DNA from: Neostapfia colusana
Taxonomy: Eukaryota; Streptophyta; Magnoliopsida; Poales; Poaceae
DNA length: 64,000 bases
Assembly (NCBI GenBank): GCA_030760725.1
Contig: JASWHV010000008.1
Span: 31,654,720-31,718,719, forward strand
Reading direction: 5' to 3'
Shown here piece by piece: positions 48,322 to 57,165 of this stretch. The stretch's first letter is position 1, and the number at the start of each line of letters is the position of its first letter. The notes beneath the pieces were generated by a model. That model saw only the letters and a program-made list of their open reading frames with translations. It did no database searches and had not been told where the DNA came from. Position numbers and translations under genes: made by a program.

Positions 48322-48815
48322 CCTCTCCTCAGAGGATAGCTCCAGGCCCGCCACGTGGCCCAAAGAGCCGGACCTCGCCCCCTCCGCAGGGATGAGATCC
48401 GAAGGCGCCACGTGTCCAGCGGGGCCGGAGCTCCCCCCTCCTTAGAGAGGAGCTCCGCGCCCGCCACGTGGCTAGAGGAGCCGGACCTCGCCCCCTCCAC
48501 AGGGGCAACCTCCGAAGGCCCCACGTGTCCAGCGGGGCCGGAGCTCCCCTCTCCTCAGAGGATAGCTCTGGGTCCGCCACGTGGCCGGCAGAGCCGGACT
48601 TCACCCCCTCCGCAGGGGCGAGCTCGGAAGGCCCTACGTGTCCAGTGGGGCCGGAGCTCCCTTCTCCTCAGAGGATAGCTCCGGGCCCACCACGTGGCCG
48701 GCAGAGCCGGACTTCACCCCCTCCGCAGGGGTGAGCTCCAAAGGCGCCACGTGTCCAGTGGGGCCGGGAGCTCCCCCCCTCCTCAGAGGAGAGCTCCGGG
48801 CCTGCCACATGGACA
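48322..48815 (+). repeat. 113-bp tandem repeats with alternating G-boxes in LTR D
   Basis: Between four and five copies. Each begins gagctcccctctcctcagagg or similar and contains two G-box sites about 57 bp apart, gccacgtggc and gccacgtgtccag. Starts fall near 48317, 48431, 48542, 48655 and 48768. The last copy has a decayed gccacatgg. An initial partial unit lies at 21070-21134. Confidence 0.9.
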
Positions 48816-49221
48816 GCAGAGCCGCGCTGCCCACCCCGGCTTGGAAGGCAGCAGGAGTAAAGGCGCACCATGCCTTGTCCGTACAAGACATTCAAGACCC
48901 GCACCTTCCCAAGACGCGGAGATGCAGCGTGCGCCCCTGTCAGGTGGCGTAGTGGCCAGTCGCGTCACAATGAAGATAGGCGCGTCGTGTCAGAGGCTGT
49001 GGACCAATAAACACAGCGACAAGACATGCCCTGCCATCCCTGCCATCATCAACAACTACGCCTAGCTTGCGGCGTTTGCAGGGCGGCAGGACGAAGGCTA
49101 AGAAGCTACCGCCAGAGACAGCTACCAGCATTCACTACGGGATATGGTAGATGGCAGGAAATCACCCTAGGGCCACCTATCGGGTCCTGGGGCCCACCTT
49201 GTAAGCCACCCGAGCCTTGGA

Positions 49222-49230
49222 CTATAAAAG
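49222..49230 (+). promoter_or_regulatory. TATA box of LTR D
   Basis: The sequence ctataaaag lies downstream of the G-box repeats and about 275 bases before the LTR end, a standard U3/R layout. Confidence 0.7.
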
Positions 49231-49506
49231 GATCGGGTAGGCAACGTTGCAAGGGGTTCGGCTCATTTCGATCCCGACTTAGCTCACATGCAACCAAGCA
49301 ATACAACGAGCAATTCTGCTCCCGTCGATGTACGGTTTTACGCTCCGGCGGCCCGAACCACGTAGAAATCCCTGTGTTATTCATCTCCTTCCTTCGTCCA
49401 ACGCACGAGACCCTTCGAGAGGACTAGCCCCTCCGAAAAAGAACCTCCACGCGCGGGCTGCCCAGAGCAGGCCGGGGGAAGTGTCGACCGCAGACGCTTC
49501 GACATT

Positions 49507-49524
49507 TGGCGCGCCAAGTAGGGG
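49507..49524 (+). other. Primer-binding site of element D
   Basis: The sequence tggcgcgccaagtagggg lies two bases after the LTR end. TGGCGC-type primer sites followed by gtaggggg are typical of the Tat/Athila branch of plant gypsy elements and differ from the Met-tRNA type of A, B and C. Confidence 0.75.
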
Positions 49525-49560
49525 GCTTTTCCCTCTCGCGATGGGCCTACGCCGACGTAG

Positions 49561-50147
49561 ATGACCAAACTTCCTTCAGCGGCAAGCTCTCCTCGCCCTC
49601 GTTCCCGGCGAACGATGACCAGCGAGGCTTATGTCTCGACGCACTCAGGGAGGAGTGTGTCGGGACAAGATGGGAGCCCACGGCCGACTCCGGCAACGTG
49701 GACTCCTGCAAGCCCAAGATCTGCTGCGGCACAGAGTGCTACTCAAGGGAGTGCACTCACTGCAGCACGGGCACTCCTGTATCATCCACCTGCTGGGGAC
49801 GCTGCCAAGGCGGCCACCCAGCAGTGGATCCGCGATGTGGACCGCCTCGTCGTCGCCGCTGCCAACCCTCCGCTACGACAGGGACGACGCCTCGGTCAAC
49901 CGGATGTGTCGCTGTCGCGCACACCAACGGTTGACGGGCAGACGGCAGACCCCCGCTCTACCAGGCTCCCAACGGCAGACCTGAGGTCAGAGCTGGAGCG
50001 ACGTCACTCGGGCGAGGATGCCCGCGTGACCATCGAGTGACGGCGGGAAAGGCGTCATAACCACGAGGCCGACTACAGCATGTCGACCGCCTCAACTCAG
50101 CCTAGGCCACAGACGTTCGCCATGCGACCCCTGTCCGAGGCGTACGC
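49561..50147 (+). pseudogene. Element D gag fragment
   Basis: Open from the ATG at 49561 (a second ATG at 49615) to a TGA at 50038, where an Arg codon is expected; the same frame then continues to about 50147. It is Ser/Thr/Pro-rich, with QQWIRDVDRLVVAAA followed by DLRSELERRHSGEDARVTIE. The latter resembles the start of gag in Tat-type (RIRE2-like) elements as I know them. The rest of gag and all of pol are missing because the CACTA transposon begins here. Confidence 0.6.
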
Positions 50148-50163
50148 CACACAGATAAACTTG

Positions 50164-50332
50164 TATACGACGGTCTGAACAGGACGTCGTACAGCCGTCG
50201 TTTATTAATTGGCTGTCGTGAACAGAGCTTATATACGACAGCCAACCCTAGGTTGTCGTATATATCCCTTATTTACGACAGCCCGTGCGGCTGGCTATCA
50301 TATCTAACTACGGCTGTCGTAAATAAGCTTAT
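50164..50332. repeat. 5' subterminal repeats of the CACTA element
   Basis: Inverted and direct copies of a motif around tatacgacggc / gctgtcgtaaata (for example 50164, 50202, 50214, 50236, 50257, 50274 and 50315). In En/Spm elements such motifs bind the small transposition protein. Confidence 0.75.
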
Positions 50333-50337
50333 TTTTT

Positions 50338-50835
50338 ATGGCCACACAACGACCCGTTGTAAATAAGTCTTATACACCCACGGGCCTGGGTCAGCGCGGG
50401 CATTCACGCCCGCGCCGAGCCGAGCCCCCGCCGCAGCGCCCGAGCGCCGCCCGCCGCCCAAAGCGCCGCCTCGCCGGCCACCCGAGCCACCGACGGACCC
50501 CGCCGCATCCCCGGCTGCCGCCGCCGCACCCTCCACCCAGCCGCCGCCACCCCGGCCTTCCCTGCCCCGGCTGCCACCGCCCCGCCCTCCACCCCGTCCG
50601 CCGCCGCACCGGATGCCGCAGCCCCGGCCGCTGCAGCCCCGCCGCAGCGCACCCGGCCGCTGCCGCCCTGCAGCACCGCCCCACGCGCTGCCTAGCCCCA
50701 CCGTGCTCCCACGTCGCTGCACCGCCCGGCCGTGCGCCTGTCGTGCTGCGCGCCGCCGCGCCGTGCCGGTCCACCTCCCTGCCGTGCGCCGCCTGCCTCG
50801 CCGTGTGCCGCTCGCTGCGCCGCCTCCACCGTGAG
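50338..50835 (+). other. GC-rich leader or first exon of the CACTA element
   Basis: Extremely C/G-rich, with overlapping ORFs in several frames on both strands and no recognisable domain. It ends with accgtgaggtaag, a good 5' splice site (exon end 50835). It probably serves as promoter and untranslated first exon for the transposase, but a captured host fragment cannot be excluded. Confidence 0.5.
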
Positions 50836-51520
50836 GTAAGCCGCCCGCCTCCCTCCCCACCTTGTCTGGCGACCCCCGTGGCTGGCCGCTGGCGTCCCCC
50901 ACGCCGGCCTCCATTACCGGCCATGGAGGCAACCGAGGAAGCTCGGTTTTTTTAGTTACCAATTGTTTAGTGGCTAATTGTTTAGATTATGTTTATTTGG
51001 GTTTAATTGTTTAGTCTCTAATTTTTTAGATTTAGATGAATTGACATGCTTTGGTTTAATTATTGCCTAGGTTTATTTGAATTGCTAGCTAGGTGTAATT
51101 TTTTTAATTGCTTAGAATTGATAAGCTTGTTAACTATGGTAATTATGCTGGTTTAGATGAATTGTTAATTGCTTAGATGATTAATTCATATGAGTTAATA
51201 GTTTAATTGATTATTGTTTAATTATTATTTTGATTATTTGAGTGTTTAAGTACTATATGTACATAAATGGGCTTTGGACTGGTTTAGCCCGAAACAGCCC
51301 ATTGAGGGCCCGACACGACCCATTTAGTGGTAACGTATGCGTCTACACAAGCACGGGGTGAACAACCTAGGCCGCCTCGCCCTGCCGCCGTGCCTCCCCG
51401 CCGCCACGCCTGGCCCTGCCGCCTCCTGGAGCGTAACTTAGGACGGCTGACCCACTTCTCTGTCTCTCGCTCGTTCTTTAATTCTCTATCTCATTCTTTC
51501 CTTCTCTCTCTCGTTGTTTA

Positions 51521-51551
<31 letters not shown>

Positions 51552-51969
51552 ATGACTCAAAATGAAAGATTGACATAAACCTTTACAATATGCGTCACCT
51601 ATTTCGAACCGGCCCATCTTAGATGTGTTACGCATGTGAGGCGTGTAGGTTCGGAATTGTCCCTTTTTGGACAGCCTGGGAGTGACCGAGAGGGCGTGCT
51701 TATAATGAGACGCGGGGTCTAGATTTGTACGTAGTTTCGAAAGCGTAACTCTAATGTTCTCCGCTGCACCATTTTCGAGCGTGCAGTTGGAGAACAACGG
51801 GTTTTTGCTGCCAAAATTTCGTCTGAATCTAGATCTCGTGTCTTGTCATAAGCACGTTCGTCTCGGTCACTCTTGGGTCACTTTAGGACCTATCCTTTCT
51901 AATAGATGTAGGGCCATTATATAAATAAATTGTAAAATAACTATAATTTTCTTTGACTTAAAAGTGCAG
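50836..51969 (+). other. Probable first intron of the CACTA transposase
   Basis: The stretch opens with GTAAG and closes with aaaagtgcag before the transposase ATG at 51978. It is TA-rich at first, with a middle segment (51250-51430) that is GC-rich. It includes the microsatellite at 51503-51548. No gene seen. Confidence 0.5.
51503..51548. repeat. (CT)n microsatellite
   Basis: Runs of ctctct interrupted by ttgtttact, 40-50 bp, inside the presumed intron. Confidence 0.9.
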
Positions 51970-51977
51970 AGTCAAAC

Positions 51978-54755
51978 ATGAGTGAAGACCGTATTTGGAT
52001 GTATACTGGTTGGAACAAGGCAACTGGTCACTCAGATGAGTGGTACGTCAGGACAGACAACTTTATTGATCGAGTGTTTTCTTTGTCTACGTCCGATAAA
52101 GTTCGTTGTCCATGTGCGAAATGCCAGAATACTAAGTTTATGGACAAAACGACATTGTCATTACACTTGTGTAGAAATGGTTACATGCCATATTATGAGG
52201 TATGGAGTTTTCACGGCGAGTCTGCTCCTCGAGCCGTACATGTAATGGAAGATGATGATGATGATTGTGCAGGTGTTGATAGGATTGATGAGATGTTAGA
52301 AGATATACAAATAGAGGATCCGGCTACAACTGAGGCAAACGCATTCTTTAATCTCTTAAAAGCTTCAGAAGAGGCGTTGCATGATAATACTGAAATGAGC
52401 CTTCTTACTTTCATGACCAGATTTATGGCAATCAAATTTAAGTATTTCTTCTCTAATAATTGATATAATGATATGATGAAACTTATCAGCGATGCTCTTC
52501 CACAATCTCATAAACTGCCCAAAGATATGTATCACTCCAAGAAATTGCTATCTGGTCTCGGTATGAAATATGATAAAATTGACATGTGTCCAGATAACTG
52601 CATGCTATCCTGGAAAGAGCACGACAAAGAGAAGAATTGTTTAAGATGTGGGAAATCGAGGTTTGTCGAAGTTGTCAATGACGATGGTGATAAAGTATGA
52701 CAGAAGTTGCACATAAGCAATTGCTCTACTTGCTTGTGACACCTCAGTTGAAGTGGATGTTTCTTTCAAAAAGATCTGCCAGACACATGAGATGGCACAA
52801 AGAAGGTGTGCGTGAGAACAAAGATGTGTTGACCCATCCGTCGAACGGTGATGCATGGAAGTCTTTGGACTCTTTCGATCTTGCTTTTGCTAGTGATGCG
52901 ATAAATGTTCGCATCAGGTTAGCGACGGATGGATTTTCACCTTTCAGTACAAATGCCACACCATACTCCTGTTGGCCCGTCTTTATTGTTCCGTACAACC
53001 TACTACCTTCTCTTTGTATGAACTACGAGTTCATGTTTCTTAGCCTCATTATACCAGGACCAGATCATCCAGGATCACGTCTCAATGTGATGTTGAAACC
53101 ATTGATTGAAGTATTGAAAATGTTGTGGACTGGAGTTGAAGCGTATGACTGTTACGAGAAGCAGAAATTCAACCTTCGAGCTGCTTATTTATGGTCTGTC
53201 CATGATTTCCCTGCGTACGACATGTTTTCTGGATGGAGTACACACGGTCAGTTATCGTGTCCCATATGTGCGTCTGACACAGATTATTTTTGACTTACAA
53301 ATGGTGACAAGATAAGCTACTTTGATTGTCATAGGCGTTGGCTTCCTCGAAACCACCCATTCAGGCAACAGAGGAATGTCTTCAGAAAAGATATTGTTGT
53401 CACTAAGGAACCACCTAAACGCCTAAGCGGGTGTGAAGTATCCGATGTGTTGGACAAACTAGTCCCTGATGAAGCTCGCCCTGGATTCTTTGTAGGTTAC
53501 GGAAATGTTCACAACTGGACTCATGTATGTGGAATTTGGGAGCTACCATATACAAAGTCATTGATATTGATGCATAATATTGATGTCATGCATCAGGAGC
53601 GTAACATGGCCGAATGTATCATAAGCACGTGCATGGGTATCACGGGCAAATGAAAGACAACTTAAAGGCTCGAAAGGATTTGGCCGAGATTTGTAATGGA
53701 CCTACCCTTGAGCTCTCTGAAAGCGGTGGTAAGCCTCGTGCTTCTTTCGTGCTTCGATCGAACAAAAAGAAACAAGTTATGGAATGGTTGAAAACTTTGA
53801 AATTTCTGGATGGTTATGCTGCTAGTCTGAGATGAGCCGTGAATGTCAAAACGGGAAAGCTCACTGGGTTGAAGAGTCATGATTATTATATAATAATGGA
53901 AAGACTCTTACCTATTATGTTTCGAGGATATCTAGATGATGCGGTGTGGAAGGTGTTAGCTGAGCTCTCACTATTCTATAGGCAGCTATGTGCCAAAGAA
54001 ATAACAAAAGAGATGATGGAGAAGTTAGAGAAGGAGATACCTGTACTTTTATGTAAGATGGAAAAAATATTTCCTCCTAGTTTCTTCAATCCAATGCAAC
54101 ATCTTCTTATCCATCTTCCATTCGAAGCAAAAGTTGGTGGTCCTGTGCAATATAGATGGATGTACCATATTGAAAGAGCATTGAGATATCTGAAAACTAC
54201 GGTTGGCAACAGAGCAAGGATTGAAGGGTGCATTGCCAAAGTATTTACTCTAAAGGAAATATGTTAGTTTTCTAGTTTCTACTTTGCAGAGGAAAACAAT
54301 ATCAATACTTCGGCAATGCGATACAATATAGATGACGAACCACCAGTTAGTGATCTCTCTATTTTTGAATCGAGGGGAACTACTGTTGGCAGCAGCACGA
54401 CATACGATTTTACTGAAAGAGAAAGAACTGCTTCTTTACTCTACATGTATGCTAATATCGATGGCATGGAGAAATATTTCGAGTAAGTGTTTCTCTTACA
54501 TTTATGATGATTATTGTATTTACCAATACATGTATGATAATGTCGACAACATATGCTTTGTGTGTACAGCAAGTTCCACAACCAAAACATGAAACATAGG
54601 CATCAACCTACGAGAAAGCAAGTAGAAACGATGCGACGGGCTGGAATTAATGGAGGGCCTAATTTCTTATCCTGGTTTCGAGCTTATGTATTAGTGAACA
54701 CCGACATCCATTAAGATTTACGACAACTATCTTATGGGTTAGTGAAAGTTAGAAG
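51978..54755 (+). pseudogene. TNP2-type CACTA transposase, broken
   Basis: The N-terminal zinc-binding transposase-associated domain is clear (MSEDRIWMYTGW, CPCAKCQNTK, HLCRNGYMPYYEVWSFHGE). The TNP2 core follows: DKIDMCPDNCMLSWKEH, KNCLRCGKSRF, ARHMRWHKEG, LATDGFSPF, SWSTHG-like GWSTHGQLSCPIC, NVHNWTHVCGIWELPY, then PIMFRGYLDD and YRWMYHIERALRYLKTTV. Breaks: TGA at 52461, a one-base shift near 52690, TGA at 53291, a shift near 53645, TGA at 53833 and TAG near 54265. An intron from 54485 (gtaagtgt) to about 54569 (tgtacag) is likely near the 3' end. The protein would cut and join the transposon ends in the nucleus. Confidence 0.85.
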
Positions 54756-54835
54756 CTATGATCGATATGATGTAAATGGACCTTTTTAGTTCTTGGGAGG
54801 ACCTTTCATATGATGGGCAGAAACACCACAGGACG

Positions 54836-56571
54836 GTGAACGGTTGCATCGGGAACTTAGTGCATCTGCACTACCCCGGTGCGATCAATGGACGTGCAGC
54901 TACGTCGTGGGACGACTACGCGCACGTTCCTCACCAGGAGAACGACAACCTACAGGGAGTCATGTGGGCAAATTTTTGGGTAAGTAACTTTCATAAATAT
55001 TTGAAGTTTCAATTCTTTATGTTCCTTTAAATATTAATGTGCGTATGTCGAACTGTGTTGGCTTCCTACAACTCAGGTACCGCCTTGAGGACCCAGCCGA
55101 GCATATGGATCACGCCCGCTCCGTGTTCGAAGTGAACGCTCGGAAGCTTGTTATGCAAATGCTTTCTAATGCTCGGAGTCAAGTAGTTAACGACTACTTG
55201 AAGCTCCACGGCCATGAGGTTGGTTCGTTCAGAGACGCCTCCGACACGTACTTGACGGAGGATCAGTACGCAGAGGTAAGTTGTGTATTCTTTAAATTAT
55301 TCACATTACTTTTGATAAGTAACATCTAATGAACTACACATGTGTGCAGGTTAGTGTCCCTTGGTTACAGGGACGAACTGAAGATTACCGAGCCCTTTGC
55401 AGGTATTGGGCTAGCGATGAGTTCATCGCTAAGTCCAAGAAGGCTTGAGATGCCAGAGGAAGCTCGGGGAAGCACGGTATGGGCGTCTAAGGTTTCGTGC
55501 GGATTGCTAAATGGATGGTTTCTTGGTGGTTTTTTTATATTCATAATGTAGTATTGTTCGTACTAACAAATTTTCACAGAAAAAGGAGACCGGCGTGCGA
55601 CCGAGCGCTACTGCGGTCTATAGGAGAGGTCACGCTGACCCTTCTCAGCCGGAGCAGTGCAGTCAGTACGCAGCGGAGCGCCTAGTAAGTTTCATGACCT
55701 CGCAAATTAGTTGACACTATATATGTTGTTGAACTTACACAATTTCATTGTTTTGTAGACTAGGTACGGGCAAGAGGCTGTGAGGATGCACGGCGAAGGG
55801 TTCTATAAACTCCACCAACATTGACCCTCAAGCCGCGTTTGCAACCGGAGGTGGAAAAGCACAAGGAAGGTGAATTCATTTACTTTTATTGTTTTCAATT
55901 CAAGATTATTTGATTTTACCTTCAATTGATTTATTTTTTTGTAGGCTTGCCATATTCTCTGTAGTCGTCGACTCCAGGGAGGCACGACATGCGAGAGGCG
56001 GCTCTTCGCAGTCTTCGGCTGCTGGTGCAGGCTCGTACAGCCGCCATGTCAGCGAGAGGGATCTCGAGGTGATGGCGCTTCGGGAGAGCTTGGCCCGGCA
56101 GGAGGAGGCCTTGGCGAGGGAGCGAGAGAACAACAGGGTCGCCATGGCGTACCATGCGTCCTATATGGCACAGATGCAAGCGGCAATAGAAGTAAGAAAC
56201 TAACAATTATACTTTAATTACACTGCATTTCAATAAAATGTAAATTGTAATGTTTGAAATGACAGGCGCTAGCTCGACAGCAAGGGCAGAAAATCCAGAT
56301 ACCGTTGTGGCAGCCACCGCCGTTCGTGCTGCAAGCGGCGCCACCACAGGAGCAGTTTCCTGGAGTACAGGTACAAAAAGAAAGTTACATTAAGTTCAAC
56401 TAAACAATTGAATACGAAAACACCGTTGTAAACTTATACATATGTCACCGTGTTTCGCAGGGATCAGGGACAAAGGCTCAGACTCCAGCACCGCGGCTAC
56501 GGGTGCCAGGTTCGCCGCGGCAGGATGACTTCTTCGCCCCCGGAGGTAGTGGAGGGGCTAGTAATGAATAG
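54836..56571 (+). pseudogene. Second CACTA gene (plant transposase, Ptta/En/Spm type), multi-exon
   Basis: Exons with good GT-AG borders: about 54836-54979, 55077-55275, 55350-55515, 55580-55684, 55759-55869, 55945-56191, 56266-56370 and 56461-56571. The protein includes LEDPAEHMDHARSVF, then WLQGRTEDYRALCRYWAS followed by TGVRPSATAVYRRGHADP, which is the Ptta/En/Spm plant transposase signature. A coiled coil (MALRESLARQEEALARERE) and a Pro/Gln-rich tail ending GGASNE follow. Damage: an in-frame TAA near 55480 and a small frame change near 55803. By analogy with TNPA it would bind the subterminal repeats. The 5' limit is uncertain. Confidence 0.7.
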
Positions 56572-56734
56572 ATTTGTGAATTTGTTTTTGATTGTGGATG
56601 TCAGACGTCATAAAATGGATGTGTACTATTGCACTTTGTGATTGTGGATGTGGATGTGAATCTGTTTTGTGATTGCCTGTGTAGCTGGCCATCGAGCCAG
56701 GTTAGCCATTTTCGGTTTTTTAAATGGAAAACCT

Positions 56735-56872
56735 TATATACGATGGCCTGTATGATTTATATATGATGATATCTATACAGGACCGTCGTATATAAGCCTA
56801 AATAATATACGACGGCTAGCCCCTGACCTTCGTATATAAGCCTAAATAATATACGACGGCTAGGCCCAGACC
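56735..56872. repeat. 3' subterminal repeats of the CACTA element, part 1
   Basis: Copies of atatacgacggc and cgtatataagcc (near 56738, 56764, 56790, 56815, 56850). Interrupted at 56872 by the LINE and continued at 60345. Confidence 0.75.
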
Positions 56873-56969
56873 GGGTAAAGGAGGAGGGGGTTGTGATAGG
56901 CTTGGTGAGCCAACAACTTACACTTAGCCATTCTCATGGAAATGAAACCCAATAGAAATTCGTTGGGGG

Positions 56970-57165
56970 CGTAACCCTCTTAGCGACGCGCCATATCAGA
57001 ACCCGGGTATGGTGTTAAGTGGGCAAGGGCCGGGACGCCACCGCCTTAGTGGCGCGCCATATCGGAACCCGGATATGGTGTTAAATGAGCAAGGGCCGGA
57101 TCGCCACCACCTTAGTGGCGCGCTACATCATCGCCCGGATGTAGTGATAAGTGAGCAAGGGTCTT
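56970..57165 (+). repeat. 66-bp tandem repeats at the 5' end of the LINE
   Basis: Three copies around cttagtggcgcgccatatc...aacccggatatggtgttaa...gagcaagggcc, starting near 56978, 57044 and 57110. Being 66 bp long they keep frame and give the 22-residue repeat at the start of the ORF. They may be 5' UTR or promoter monomers instead of coding sequence. Confidence 0.8.

Larger units (their letters stand above)
48317..49504 (+). mobile_element. Element D 5' LTR, second part
   Basis: Begins with the gctcc target duplication of B, continues through GC-rich repeats and a TATA box (ctataaaag, 49222-49230), and ends gcagacgcttcgaca at 49504. Together with 21018-21134 it gives an LTR of about 1.3 kb running TGTCGG...CGACA. 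The ORFs on both strands here are products of the GC-rich repeats. Confidence 0.8.

Noticed and set aside
48322..48815. CRISPR-like spaced repeats
   Set aside because: Units are contiguous 113-bp tandem repeats with no unique spacers, in a plant LTR.
50336..50962. Two overlapping ORFs above 200 codons on opposite strands, Arg/Pro/Ala- or Gly-rich
   Set aside because: Extreme GC content removes stops in every frame; there is no domain, and a good splice donor falls inside.
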